In this document: one piece after another, positions 1-7,833 of the stretch
How the letters are laid out: every line of letters begins with the position of its first letter
How positions within the stretch are numbered: the first letter of the stretch is position 1
Source: Parerythrobacter jejuensis
Lineage (GTDB): Bacteria; Pseudomonadota; Alphaproteobacteria; Sphingomonadales; Sphingomonadaceae
Direction of reading: 5' to 3'
DNA: 64,000 nucleotides
NCBI RefSeq assembly: GCF_039536765.1
Contig: NZ_BAAAZF010000001.1
Span: 2,170,001 to 2,234,000, forward strand
Notes under the pieces: generated by a model
The model's database searches: none
What the model was told of the DNA's origin: nothing
Seen by the model: only the letters and a program-made list of their open reading frames with translations
Position numbers and translations under genes: made by a program

Positions 1-324
1 TGCGATGAAACGCCCCAGCACCAGCCACCAGATCGATGGCGCGAGGCCCATCAGAAAATAGTCGAGCGAGAACGCGAAAACGCAGGCCAGCAAGACCGGG
101 CGACGGCCGAAACGGTCGGACAAATTGCCCAGGATGGGCGCAAAAATGAACTGCATCGCGGCGTAGCCCGCACCGAGCCAGCCGGCCCATATTGCCGCTT
201 CGTCAACACTGAACGTACCCAGCTCCATGATCAGTTGCGGCAGTACCGGCATTACGATGCCGAAACCGATCATATCGAGCAGGACGAGGATGAAGATGAA
301 GGCGACCGAAGCCTTGCGCTGCAT
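1..324 (-). CDS. MFS transporter, TetA/TCR-like, N-terminal part (truncated by window edge)
   Basis: The gene enters the window from the left; only the first 108 codons are visible and the reading frame is open at base 1. The protein begins MQRKASVAFIF and shows a first transmembrane helix carrying the D-x-IGFGIVMPVLPQL pattern of TetA-type drug/H+ antiporters. A second helix follows and leads into the cytoplasmic MFS motif A, GNLSDRFGRRP, between helices 2 and 3. The start is chosen because GGGAAGG lies about 8 nt upstream. The family exports drugs or other small solutes in exchange for protons at the inner membrane, but the substrate cannot be told from this fragment. It is not necessarily a resistance gene: chromosomal TetA-like MFS proteins are common. 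Confidence 0.85.
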   Translation of the reverse strand, partial: MQRKASVAFIFILVLLDMIGFGIVMPVLPQLIMELGTFSVDEAAIWAGWLGAGYAAMQFIFAPILGNLSDRFGRRPVLLACVFAFSLDYFLMGLAPSIWWLVLGRFIA

Positions 325-390
325 GCTGGCCGCCTTCCCTGTGCCCTTGTCCCTGCTGCCTAGCTATCATGTCCGCGCCCGATCCCAAAC

Positions 391-433
391 GAAAAGGGCG
401 GCGAGGGACGCTCTGCACGTTCCCTCGCCGCCC
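391..433 (-). terminator. Intrinsic terminator of the UrcA-family gene
   Basis: A perfect 13-bp inverted repeat (GGGCGGCGAGGGA at 396-408, its complement at 421-433) encloses a 12-nt loop. Read on the minus strand it is followed at once by TTTTCGTTT. It lies just downstream of the minus-strand gene ending at 486, as expected for Rho-independent termination. Confidence 0.8.
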
Positions 434-485
434 TGAATATCGGGTCGGCACAACCGGCGCTACCGGCTGTGTCTATCCGCGTGGC

Positions 486-785
486 TTAATTGCCGGCAGC
501 AACCGTCGCCGCTGGCTGGACCGATGCCAGCTTGGTGAAGGCAGCCTGGCGTGCCTTGGCCAGGCAATCGCGATCCAGGGTGCTGCGGGTGTAACGCGTG
601 CCATCGCGCTTGCAGGCGGAACGCACTGCCGCATCGACGCGCGCGCGCAATGTGGCGCGGTCTTCAGCACGATCGAGGTTGAGATCGGCGTAGGAAACGC
701 TGACCCGCTCGGTCACGATGGTGGCGTTTGCAGGTGCAGCAAACGCCATGGTGGCGGCGGTCAGAAGAGTGATAGTACGCAACAT
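486..785 (-). CDS. UrcA family protein
   Basis: This is a 99-residue protein with a signal peptide (LLTAATMAFAAPANA). The mature part carries the UrcA pattern: a VSVSYADLNL strand, an arginine-rich RATLRARVDAAVRSAC helix, and a second cysteine in DRDCLAKARQAA, so the two cysteines could form a disulfide. UrcA proteins are small secreted proteins found mainly in Caulobacterales and Sphingomonadales; their function is unknown. The start at 785 is preferred over an in-frame ATG 11 codons upstream because GAAAGGA sits at a good distance before it and the signal peptide then begins at once. A strong terminator follows, so it is probably a single-gene unit, divergent from guaA. Confidence 0.8.
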   Translation of the reverse strand: MLRTITLLTAATMAFAAPANATIVTERVSVSYADLNLDRAEDRATLRARVDAAVRSACKRDGTRYTRSTLDRDCLAKARQAAFTKLASVQPAATVAAGN

Positions 786-1013
786 GATGGCAGTCCTTTC
801 GGCCATTGAAACAATCAATAAGGGCCTCCCGAGCGGCGGCTTGTGCGGCGCAGCAATTCGTTTTGCAATTGCGAAAAACGCGCCCGCAAATGCATCCGTT
901 GCAAGCTGAAACTTTTTGTCGCTTCGTGCGTATTGTCGGGTTGTCCAATGTCCCGTGGGTGGGGCTCTGCGGCGTCTGGACAGGCCCAGCCCAGCCGCTT
1001 AACGCCTCCGCCC

Positions 1014-2588
1014 ATGGACCAAGAACACCTCCCCGATTCCATCCTCATTGTCGATTTTGGCAGCCAGGTGACCCAGCTGATTGCGCGCCGCGTGCGCGAG
1101 GCTGGCGTCTATTCCGAAATCGCGCCTTTCAGCATGGCGGAAGAAGCGTTCCACCGGCTCAAGCCCAAAGGCATTATCCTGTCCGGTTCGCCCGCCGGGG
1201 TGCCAGACGAAGGCAGCCCGCGGGCGCCGCAGATGCTGTTCGAAGCCGGCGTGCCGATCCTGGGCATTTGTTATGGCCAGCAGGTGATGACCCATCAGCT
1301 CGGCGGTGAAGTGCGGCCCGGTCACGAGACCGGAGATGGCGGCGAATTCGGCCGCGCCTATCTGACGGTGACCGAAGAATGCGCGCTGTTCGATGGCCTG
1401 TGGAAGGTGGGCGAGCGGCACCAGGTGTGGATGAGCCATGGCGACAAGGTCACCAACTTTGCCGACGGCTTCGAAATTGTCGCCACCAGCGATGGCGCGC
1501 CCTTCGCCGTGATCGCGGATGAAAGCCGCAAGTTCTACGGCACCCAGTTCCACCCCGAAGTCGTCCACACGCCGGACGGGGCCAAATTGCTGGCCAATTT
1601 CGTGCGCCATGTCTGCGGCCTGAAAGGCGACTGGACAATGGCCGAATTTCGCAAGACCAAGATCGAGGAGATCCGCGCCCAGGTGGGCGATGGAAAGGTC
1701 ATTTGCGGGCTATCGGGCGGAGTCGACAGCGCAGTCGCGGCGGTGTTGATCCACGAGGCGATTGGCGAGCAGCTCACCTGCGTCTTTGTCGACCACGGGT
1801 TGATGCGCATGAACGAGGCGGAGCAGGTCGTGACCCTGTTCCGCGACCACTACAATATCCCTCTGGTCCATGTGGATGCCGAGGAACAGTTTCTTGGCGG
1901 GCTCGCCGGTGTCACCGATCCGGAGAAGAAGCGCAAATTCATCGGCGGGGCCTTCATCGACCTGTTCGAAGCCGAGGCCAAGGCGGTAGGCGGGGCCGAT
2001 TTCCTCGCTCAGGGCACGCTTTATCCCGATGTGATTGAGTCGGTTTCGTTTACCGGCGGACCAAGCGTAACGATCAAGAGCCATCACAATGTTGGCGGCC
2101 TTCCCGAGCGTATGAACATGCAACTGGTCGAGCCGCTGCGCGAATTGTTCAAGGACGAAGTGCGCGATCTGGGTCGGGAGCTGGGCCTGCCCGATATTTT
2201 CGTCGGCCGCCATCCCTTCCCCGGCCCCGGCCTTGCCATCCGCATTCCCGGCGAAGTCACGAAAGAACGCTGCGACATCCTGCGCAAGGCGGATGCGATC
2301 TATCTCGAGGAAATCCGCAACGCCGGATTGTATGATGCGATCTGGCAGGCGTTCGCTGTCTTGCTGCCGGTCAAGACCGTCGGCGTGATGGGCGATGCCC
2401 GCACCTATGATAGCGTCTGCGGCCTGCGCGCCGTAACCAGCACCGACGGGATGACGGCAGATGTCTATCCCTTCGATGCCGCCTTCCTGACGCAGTGCGC
2501 CACGCGGATCGTCAACGAAGTGCAGGGCATCAATCGCGTGGTATATGACTATACCAGCAAGCCGCCGGGAACGATTGAGTGGGAGTAA
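1014..2588 (+). CDS. guaA: GMP synthase (glutamine-hydrolysing)
   Basis: GuaA converts XMP to GMP with ATP and glutamine, the last step of de novo guanine nucleotide synthesis. The 524-residue length is normal for the family. An N-terminal class I glutamine amidotransferase domain has its nucleophile in GICYGQQ (Cys86), with His180 and Glu182 of FHPE completing the triad. It is followed by the ATP-pyrophosphatase domain with the P-loop SGGVDS (234-239) and the conserved C-terminal dimerisation domain ending KPPGTIEWE. The frame is open for 57 codons upstream, but the ATG at 1014 ([18 protein letters not shown]) matches the family start; no clear Shine-Dalgarno precedes it. It stands alone, divergent from the UrcA-family gene. 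Confidence 0.97.
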   Translation: MDQEHLPDSILIVDFGSQVTQLIARRVREAGVYSEIAPFSMAEEAFHRLKPKGIILSGSPAGVPDEGSPRAPQMLFEAGVPILGICYGQQVMTHQLGGEVRPGHETGDGGEFGRAYLTVTEECALFDGLWKVGERHQVWMSHGDKVTNFADGFEIVATSDGAPFAVIADESRKFYGTQFHPEVVHTPDGAKLLANFVRHVCGLKGDWTMAEFRKTKIEEIRAQVGDGKVICGLSGGVDSAVAAVLIHEAIGEQLTCVFVDHGLMRMNEAEQVVTLFRDHYNIPLVHVDAEEQFLGGLAGVTDPEKKRKFIGGAFIDLFEAEAKAVGGADFLAQGTLYPDVIESVSFTGGPSVTIKSHHNVGGLPERMNMQLVEPLRELFKDEVRDLGRELGLPDIFVGRHPFPGPGLAIRIPGEVTKERCDILRKADAIYLEEIRNAGLYDAIWQAFAVLLPVKTVGVMGDARTYDSVCGLRAVTSTDGMTADVYPFDAAFLTQCATRIVNEVQGINRVVYDYTSKPPGTIEWE

Positions 2589-2627
2589 GACCTACGTCGC
2601 TGCACGTTGTCGATTGAACGATCCTTA

Positions 2628-2649
2628 CTGTGTTATCTGTATAACACAG
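2628..2649. promoter_or_regulatory. Perfect palindrome upstream of serine hydrolase gene
   Basis: Two 9-bp arms, CTGTGTTAT and ATAACACAG, are separated by CTGT. The site lies 36 bp upstream of the start at 2686, in the short gap after guaA. The size and symmetry fit a dimeric repressor site (GntR- or TetR-like). Weak promoter elements (TTGAAC at 2614, TATAAC at 2640) overlap it, but their spacing of 20 is poor. A role as an operator is inference. Confidence 0.5.
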
Positions 2650-2685
2650 ATAGCAAGCGGTTTCGGCAAGTCAGCCGTGAGCGTC

Positions 2686-3663
2686 ATGGGGATCAGAAAC
2701 TTGAAGAAAACACTCTTGCGGGTCGCACTTGCTGCTGCCTTCTTCGGCGGCACACCAGCTGTCGCCAATAGCTTTGCCTATGCGACACTCGGTGAAGACA
2801 GGGCGATTACCGTCGGTGCAAGCGGCGATGCGATTGCAGGCGCACTCTATGAATCGGGTTCAATCGGCAAATTCGCTTGCACGCTCGCAACGCTCAGGCT
2901 CGCGGACAGTGGTGCCCTCGATCTGGGTGACAGTCTGGGCGATCTTCTGCCGGGTTTCGGTGACACGCCAATTGGCGATGTAACGCTCAAGCAGGTTCTC
3001 GCCAGCAGAAGCGGGCTCGCGGATGGTCTCCTTCCGGCATTCCGGAAGTCTCCGGCTGACGTAATGAGCACCCCCGATGCGCGAACAGCTCTGATGAAAT
3101 TCGCGACAGGCGAGCTTGTCTCCGTGCCTGGTACCCAGTGGTCATACGATCTGGTCAACTGGATCGCGGTCCAGGCGGTTGTCGAACAAACCACCGGGCA
3201 ACCGATCGGCGATGTGCTTGATCGAACGGTCCTGCAGGCGGCTGGTATGGGCCAAAGCCGGATTTTCATCGGAGAAATTGGCGATGGCGCTGCTCCACCG
3301 TCTGCGCCTGTGCGGCCTCTGCCCGGTTTCCTGACTTGCGCTGGAGGTCTCGCCACTACTCCGACCGATCTGATTGCCTTGGCCCGTTTCCCGCACCAGG
3401 GTGGCTTGAGCGCAGAAAGTCTCGAATTGCTGACCTCGGTCACCACCGAGGATGAAGGCTACACGCTGGGGGGTCGCTACCTTGCCGCGGGCCAATCGCC
3501 GAGCCGCATGATCAGCTGGCAGACCGGAAGCAACGGGGCCTACAAATCCCTCGTGACCTACGATCCGCATACTGACACCGCCTTCGCAGCTATGACTGCT
3601 TCGGATGATAATTCGGCCATCCAGCAAGCACGATCGGAATGGATGGCGCAGCGCGGCCTGTGA
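2686..3663 (+). CDS. Serine hydrolase, beta-lactamase/PBP-like (class C fold)
   Basis: This 325-residue protein has a signal peptide (LLRVALAAAFFGGTPAVA), so it is periplasmic or exported. The SxxK catalytic motif is S59-I-G-K62 in YESGSIGKF. The helix that follows (ACTLATLRLADSGALDLGDSLGDLLP) is typical of the beta-lactamase-related serine hydrolases (Pfam Beta-lactamase). A tyrosine in WSYDLVNW sits where the Y-x-N motif is expected but lacks the asparagine, and QTGSNGAY probably replaces the KTG box. These departures argue for an esterase or D-amino-acid peptidase rather than a true antibiotic-hydrolysing enzyme. The ATG at 2686 directly precedes the signal peptide; two GTG codons just upstream are alternatives. 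A palindrome lies 36 bp upstream. Confidence 0.75.
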   Translation: MGIRNLKKTLLRVALAAAFFGGTPAVANSFAYATLGEDRAITVGASGDAIAGALYESGSIGKFACTLATLRLADSGALDLGDSLGDLLPGFGDTPIGDVTLKQVLASRSGLADGLLPAFRKSPADVMSTPDARTALMKFATGELVSVPGTQWSYDLVNWIAVQAVVEQTTGQPIGDVLDRTVLQAAGMGQSRIFIGEIGDGAAPPSAPVRPLPGFLTCAGGLATTPTDLIALARFPHQGGLSAESLELLTSVTTEDEGYTLGGRYLAAGQSPSRMISWQTGSNGAYKSLVTYDPHTDTAFAAMTASDDNSAIQQARSEWMAQRGL

Positions 3664-3694
3664 TAGGGCCGGTGTCAGCGCGCAACCCCCATGA

Positions 3695-3708
3695 TTGATC
3701 CAGGTCAA
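3695..3708 (+). promoter_or_regulatory. FNR/FixK-type box
   Basis: TTGATCCAGGTCAA matches the FNR-family consensus TTGAT-N4-ATCAA with one mismatch; on the other strand it reads TTGACCTGGATCAA, a common alphaproteobacterial form. It lies 59 bp before the start of the small broken membrane gene at 3768. An FNR- or FixK-like oxygen-responsive regulator is the expected binder. Confidence 0.6.
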
Positions 3709-3767
3709 TGAAGCCGCTGATGGCTTGGCGCAGGAGATTGCCACATTCCTGAAGGAGGCACTGCGCC

Positions 3768-3962
3768 ATGTTCCGAATGATGCTCGTCCTGTTGCCGATC
3801 ATTGCCACCACGCTGATGGGAATCGCCGTTATCGCTGTCCTGACGACGGACATGGGCGCAGACTGGTAACCGATTGCTCTCGCTGCCCTGGCAGGGCTGG
3901 TCGTTTCCATTCCGGTATCGTGGTGGGTCGGCAAGCAAGTGGCCGCCAAAACAGGGTGGTAG
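3768..3962 (+). pseudogene. Small two-helix membrane protein interrupted by an in-frame TAA
   Basis: Starting at an ATG with GGAGG upstream, the frame reads MFRMMLVLLPIIATTLMGIAV and ends at TAA (3867-3869) after 33 codons. The same frame continues without another stop for 30 codons (PIALAALAGLVVSIPVSWW...) to TAG at 3960-3962. Together the halves look like the roughly 60-residue membrane proteins of alphaproteobacteria that databases often mislabel 'CTP synthetase': helix 1, a short polar turn, then helix 2 ending PVSWWV-K. The stop sits in the turn where relatives usually have a Trp-Gln/Lys-Pro step, so one substitution (CAA or AAA to TAA) explains it. An FNR-type box lies upstream. A real 33-residue one-helix product, or a sequencing error, cannot be excluded. 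Confidence 0.65.
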
Positions 3963-4037
3963 GCGGCGGATCGGCCATACTGCGACCATTACTATGGGGC
4001 CTTGCTGAGAAAGGGGCGGCGGTGCATGCGATAGGTC

Positions 4038-4751
4038 ATGCAACTCCCGCTCGGCACTGATCCCCGGACCGAAATCCTGCGCCGTATGCAGCCCGCCTTG
4101 ATCGCGCGGTTCGGGCGCATAATTCGACCGTCGGACAAGCGCCGCGCGCCGGAATGGGTCCTCGTTCATGGCGTAATCGGGGCTCAGACCAAGACGGCAG
4201 CGTCCAATGCATCGACCGATGGATTGCTGGCGGAACATGGCTCGTGGGAAGCCGTGGCGGTGGTGTCGGTCGACGAATTGGAAGCGCGGTTGCAGCGGCA
4301 GACGTTCCCAAGCGTTGCGGCGCAGCGGCTGAAAGACTGCCTCAGCGCCATCATGGCCGAGCGCGGATCGGTCGATCTGCGCCACCTTTCCAAGCTCGAT
4401 CTGGCTGTTGCGATGGAATGGCTGGAGCGGTTGCCCGGCGTCGCGCGCAAGAATTCCGCCGGGGTGATGAATGCCTCTGCATTCGATCGCAAGGCGATGG
4501 TAATCGACGGGCACCATCGCCGGATCATGCAACGCATGGGGATCGTGCCGGCCAAGGCGGATACCGCGAAAACCTATGATGTGCTGATGCCGCTGGTGCC
4601 CGAGGAATGGTCTGCCGCCGATCTGGACGAGCATCATCTGCTGCTCAAGAAACTTGGCCAGACCCATTGCCGACCGCGCGGCCCGCAATGCGAGGGTTGC
4701 CCGGTGCGCGCAGATTGCCGCACCGGAACCGGAGCGTCGCCCGCTCGCTGA
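4038..4751 (+). CDS. HhH-GPD base-excision DNA glycosylase with 4Fe-4S cluster (endonuclease III-like)
   Basis: The 237-residue protein is a helix-hairpin-helix glycosylase. LPGVARKNSAGV is the HhH motif and carries the lysine expected at the endonuclease III catalytic position; VIDGHH supplies the catalytic aspartate. At the C-terminus Cys-x6-Cys-x2-Cys-x5-Cys (CRPRGPQCEGCPVRADC) binds a 4Fe-4S cluster. It therefore probably removes damaged bases and may nick the abasic site. It diverges clearly from classical Nth: the region before the HhH is unusual (GVIGAQTKTAASNASTDGLL in place of the normal LSAQ/TD segment). A second, more classical Nth-like gene follows after 7 bp, so the two are almost certainly co-transcribed. 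Exact substrate unknown. Confidence 0.85.
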   Translation: MQLPLGTDPRTEILRRMQPALIARFGRIIRPSDKRRAPEWVLVHGVIGAQTKTAASNASTDGLLAEHGSWEAVAVVSVDELEARLQRQTFPSVAAQRLKDCLSAIMAERGSVDLRHLSKLDLAVAMEWLERLPGVARKNSAGVMNASAFDRKAMVIDGHHRRIMQRMGIVPAKADTAKTYDVLMPLVPEEWSAADLDEHHLLLKKLGQTHCRPRGPQCEGCPVRADCRTGTGASPAR

Positions 4752-4758
4752 CACAGCA

Positions 4759-5412
4759 ATGCTGGAGAAAACTGAAGTTGAAACCGTGTTCGAGCGTCTC
4801 CGCGATGCGATGCCCGGACGCACGCACAATGCAAAAGGTCCCAAGGGGCAACCCGATGCCTATCGCAGCTGCATTTCGTGCATGCTTTCGGCGCAATCGC
4901 TTGATCGAAACACTGCCAGGGCGACCCGCGCCCTGTTCGCCCTCGCGACTACTCCTGAAGAAATGCTCGCGCTCGATGACGCGGCGATTGCCGAAGCGAT
5001 CAAGCCGTGCGGGCTCTACAATATGAAGACGCGCAATATCCGGAATTTCAATGAGGCGTTGCTGGGTGAACATGGCGGAGTGGTGCCTAGCACGCGCGCG
5101 GGGCTGCTTGCGCTTCCCGGTATCGGGCGAAAATGTGCCGACATCGTTTTGAGCTTTACCTTCGGAGCGGATGTGATCGCAGTCGACACGCACGTCCACC
5201 GCGTTTGCAACAGGATCGGCCTGACTGACGCGAAGGCCGCCGATAAGACGGCGCAACAACTGGAAGAGCGTGCACCGGATTGGGCCCATCGCGATGGACA
5301 CTTCTGGCTGATCCAGTTTGGCAAGCGGGTGTGTACGGCACGGGCGCCCAAATGCGATGACTGCCCTGTCAGCGATCTGTGCGAATGGCTCGCCGCTAGC
5401 CGGGAAAGCTGA
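4759..5412 (+). CDS. nth: Endonuclease III-type DNA glycosylase/AP lyase
   Basis: The 217-residue length is that of Nth. It has the substrate-recognition segment CMLSAQSLDRNTARATRALF, the HhH LPGIGRKCADIVL with the catalytic lysine, the catalytic aspartate in AVDTHVHRV, and the C-terminal 4Fe-4S ligands Cys-x6-Cys-x2-Cys-x5-Cys (CTARAPKCDDCPVSDLC). Nth excises oxidised pyrimidines and cleaves the abasic site during base excision repair. The ATG at 4759 is chosen because it follows the upstream glycosylase stop by 7 bp and gives the family-typical N-terminus MLEKTEVETVFERL. Whether this or another copy elsewhere is the main Nth cannot be decided here, so the symbol is tentative. Its end overlaps the convergent SDR gene by 17 bp. 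Confidence 0.85.
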   Translation: MLEKTEVETVFERLRDAMPGRTHNAKGPKGQPDAYRSCISCMLSAQSLDRNTARATRALFALATTPEEMLALDDAAIAEAIKPCGLYNMKTRNIRNFNEALLGEHGGVVPSTRAGLLALPGIGRKCADIVLSFTFGADVIAVDTHVHRVCNRIGLTDAKAADKTAQQLEERAPDWAHRDGHFWLIQFGKRVCTARAPKCDDCPVSDLCEWLAASRES

Positions 5413-6361
5413 CGCCGGTCAGCTGCTCGGATTTGGTCCAGAGGTCCTGCGCGAGCTGGGTGTCGCGAATATGTGGAGCCACGCCCGCACCACGCGGGGT
5501 ATTCTCGTCGGCCATCGCGCCGATATTGCAGTCCTCGCAATAAACGCCGCCTTTGCCGTCCAGCAACGGCGAGACCGCGCACCATACACTGGTGGCGGCG
5601 CCTTCCTCGACCGATTTGAACGATTCATGGACATTGCCGTCATCATCGAACCACCCCATCGCAACCTGTTCTTCATGGGTAAGGTGGCGCTGAAGCGGGG
5701 TGACGATCCCGCCCGGATGTACAGCGAAAGCGCGCACGCCATGCGATTCTCCCAAGGCATCGAGTTGCAAGGCAAACAGCGCGTTGGCCGACTTCGTGGC
5801 GCCATAGGCCGGCCATTTGGCATACTCCCGCGCCTCCCAGTTCGGATCGTCGAGATCGAGCCCGCCCAGACGATGGCCGACCGAGGAAAGGATGACCACG
5901 CGTGCGCCATCGGCTGCCTTGAGCAGCGGCCACAGCCGCGCCGTCATCTGGAAATGGCCGAGGTGGTTGGTCGCAAACTGCATTTCATAGCCGCGCGCAT
6001 CACGCATCAGCGGGCTGGCCATGATGGCAGCATTGGCGATCAGGATATCGATCCGGCCCCACTTTGCCGCGACCTTCTCGCAGAAAGTGTCGATCGAGGC
6101 AGGGTCGGACAAGTCGAGCGGGAGGATCGAAATCTGCCCCGCCATTTCGTCCAGCACTTTATGCGCCGCGTCGGGCCTCCGCGCGCCGACGAGAACATGC
6201 GCGCCAGCCCCGGCAAGGGCGCGGACTGTCTCTGTCCCAAGGCCTGAATAACCCCCCGTCACCAGGATGTTCTTGCCCGCCAGATCGATTCCGGCGGCGA
6301 CTTCCGCTGCGGTAGAGCGGTGCCCGAAAGGGGAATCGATGGGCTCTTGGGGTGTCGGCAT
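5396..6361 (-). CDS. Short-chain dehydrogenase/reductase (retinol dehydrogenase-like)
   Basis: This 321-residue SDR has the cofactor-binding motif TGGYSGLG (35-42), a NAA-type motif (IANAAI, near 110), a catalytic serine in ILSSVGHR (near 160) and the catalytic Y186-GAT-K190. The extended C-terminal part and the overall pattern resemble the retinol/protochlorophyllide-type subgroup that is common in Sphingomonadales, acting on unknown alcohols or ketones with NADP(H). It starts with MPTPQEPIDSPFGHRSTAAEV, a leader typical of this subgroup. It runs convergent to the nth-like gene and overlaps its last 17 bp. Confidence 0.85.
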   Translation of the reverse strand: MPTPQEPIDSPFGHRSTAAEVAAGIDLAGKNILVTGGYSGLGTETVRALAGAGAHVLVGARRPDAAHKVLDEMAGQISILPLDLSDPASIDTFCEKVAAKWGRIDILIANAAIMASPLMRDARGYEMQFATNHLGHFQMTARLWPLLKAADGARVVILSSVGHRLGGLDLDDPNWEAREYAKWPAYGATKSANALFALQLDALGESHGVRAFAVHPGGIVTPLQRHLTHEEQVAMGWFDDDGNVHESFKSVEEGAATSVWCAVSPLLDGKGGVYCEDCNIGAMADENTPRGAGVAPHIRDTQLAQDLWTKSEQLTGVSFPG

Positions 6362-6459
6362 GAGTGTTTCCTTTGCGAATGACCCGTCACTGTCACGCGA
6401 AGCCCGCCCCGATGCAAGGCGGATCGATCAGAGAGGACGCAATGGATCGGGCAGCTTGC

Positions 6460-7011
6460 CTACCAAGCGAATCCGGCATCGATGGCACGCTGTTCTGCGG
6501 CGGTGGTTGGGCGGCCTAGCACCGGGTTGCGGTGCGGGAAGCGCCCGAACCGTGCGATCATTTTGCGGTGGCTGCGGGCAAAGGAGAATGCGCCTGGCAC
6601 ATGGTTTGCAAAGATCCGGCAACACAGATCCTGATCGGCAATGTCCTCGCTATGCATCAGTGGCATGGCAAGGAATTGGATCCGGCTCGACGACAGGTCG
6701 CGGTGCCAGCCGCGTTGTAGCGCGCCATGGGTGATAGCACGGGCGAGAGGGTCGCTGGTAAAGGCGCGTGCCTCGCCGCGAAACAGGTTGCGCGGCACCT
6801 GGTCGAACAACAGGATTGCGGCCAGCGCGACGCTATCGTCGGTCAGGAATTCATGGGCCGGGCGGTGCCGCAGGCTGTGCCAATCTGCGGCAAACCGGCG
6901 CGCGAGCAAGGCATCGACGTGGTCGGAGCCGCCGAACCAGTCCCGCTCGTTTAGCCGATGGAACCAGACATGCAGGATTTCCGCAGCCCAGCGCCGCGAT
7001 GCCAACGCCAA
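6460..7011 (-). CDS. DUF924 family protein
   Basis: A 183-residue soluble protein. It has the DUF924 features in order: an N-terminal W-F sequence (VWFHRLNERDWFGGSDHVDALLARRF), a central LAAILLFDQVPRNLFRGEARAF block, the LMHSEDIADQD segment, and a C-terminal RFGRFPHRNPVLGRPTTAAE block. The family forms an alpha-solenoid (TPR-like) fold and has no settled function. It lies 9 bp upstream of the next minus-strand gene (start 7431 is upstream of it; this gene is the distal one), so both may share a transcript. Confidence 0.85.
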   Translation of the reverse strand: MALASRRWAAEILHVWFHRLNERDWFGGSDHVDALLARRFAADWHSLRHRPAHEFLTDDSVALAAILLFDQVPRNLFRGEARAFTSDPLARAITHGALQRGWHRDLSSSRIQFLAMPLMHSEDIADQDLCCRIFANHVPGAFSFARSHRKMIARFGRFPHRNPVLGRPTTAAEQRAIDAGFAW

Positions 7012-7020
7012 GGTTTTGCC

Positions 7021-7431
7021 TTAGCCGTCTGACTCGACTTTCCGGTACGGCACGAAATCGTCCAGGAAGACATTGCCGGTGTAGAACCCGTTGAAGCGAT
7101 CAATAGTGGTGACGATGTCGGTCTTGCAGACTTGCGATCCGAACCGGCGGAAAACCAGCGTGTCGGAATCATCGAGGTTCTTGGGATCGCGCGTGTAATT
7201 GACCCAATATGTCCGGCCGATCTTGTAGACGATGGCCGTCTTGTCGATCACCTGGAACCGGCTGATCGGACGGTCTCGGATACAGCTTTCAGGCTCACCC
7301 GCTTCACGCCCTTCGAGCAGCTTGGCGAGCTTTTTCTCGCCCTTGGTCGGCTCGCGCTCGACATCTTCTGCCAGCGCAGGCGTGGCTGCCAATGCGGCCA
7401 GGGCAAATGCGGAAAGGATAGGCTTGATCAT
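7021..7431 (-). CDS. Secreted hypothetical protein
   Basis: The protein is 136 residues, begins MIKPILSAFALAALAATPALA (a signal peptide) and continues with a charged stretch DVEREPTKGEKKLAKLLEGR. Two cysteines follow (SCIRDRPISRF and SQVCKTDIV), which may pair. GAGGAG lies 7 nt before the ATG at 7431, which settles the start. The frame is open far upstream but has no better start. Related short secreted proteins of unknown role occur in Erythrobacteraceae; I do not recognise a named domain. It is probably co-transcribed with the DUF924 gene downstream. Confidence 0.7.
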   Translation of the reverse strand: MIKPILSAFALAALAATPALAEDVEREPTKGEKKLAKLLEGREAGEPESCIRDRPISRFQVIDKTAIVYKIGRTYWVNYTRDPKNLDDSDTLVFRRFGSQVCKTDIVTTIDRFNGFYTGNVFLDDFVPYRKVESDG

Positions 7432-7507
7432 GGCGATTCTCCTCAAGACTGCTTCTTGTGAGGATTTACGCCTGAACCGCTGCTGACGTTTCACAGCGGC
7501 GAAAAAA

Positions 7508-7768
7508 TCACCGGTGCCCCGGGTCTGCGCCTTCGGAAATATCGGGAAGCTCCGACTGGTCGATGCCTTCTGCGGGCCCCCCTTTGAGCACGAACCGGCG
7601 ATCGCAATAGCCGCAATCAACATAGCCGTGCTCGTCAATCTCCAGATAGATGCGCGGGTGGCCCAGAGCGGCAGGGCGATAATTGTCGCCCCCGCGAATG
7701 TCGCTCGCGCCGTCACAGCTGACGCGGCGGGTGGTGACGGTGATGACTTCGGGCGGTGCGGTGTTCAT
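7508..7768 (-). CDS. zf-CHCC zinc-finger domain protein
   Basis: This 86-residue protein carries the CHCC zinc-binding pattern: a cysteine in VSCDGAS, then GHPRIYLEI with the histidine, then CGYC near residue 55. That is the layout of the bacterial relatives of the NDUFS6/NUMM subunit of complex I. In alphaproteobacteria these small zinc proteins are linked to respiratory complex I or to DNA-independent zinc binding; the exact role is not known. The start at 7768 is preferred over an ATG 14 codons upstream because it gives the typical N-terminus MNTAPPEVITV. Confidence 0.8.
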   Translation of the reverse strand: MNTAPPEVITVTTRRVSCDGASDIRGGDNYRPAALGHPRIYLEIDEHGYVDCGYCDRRFVLKGGPAEGIDQSELPDISEGADPGHR

Positions 7769-7833
7769 GGCGAAGCCGATAGACCTGTCTCGCGAGTGGC
7801 GCAATATCACGCGTCACACCTGGCGGGGGTCCC

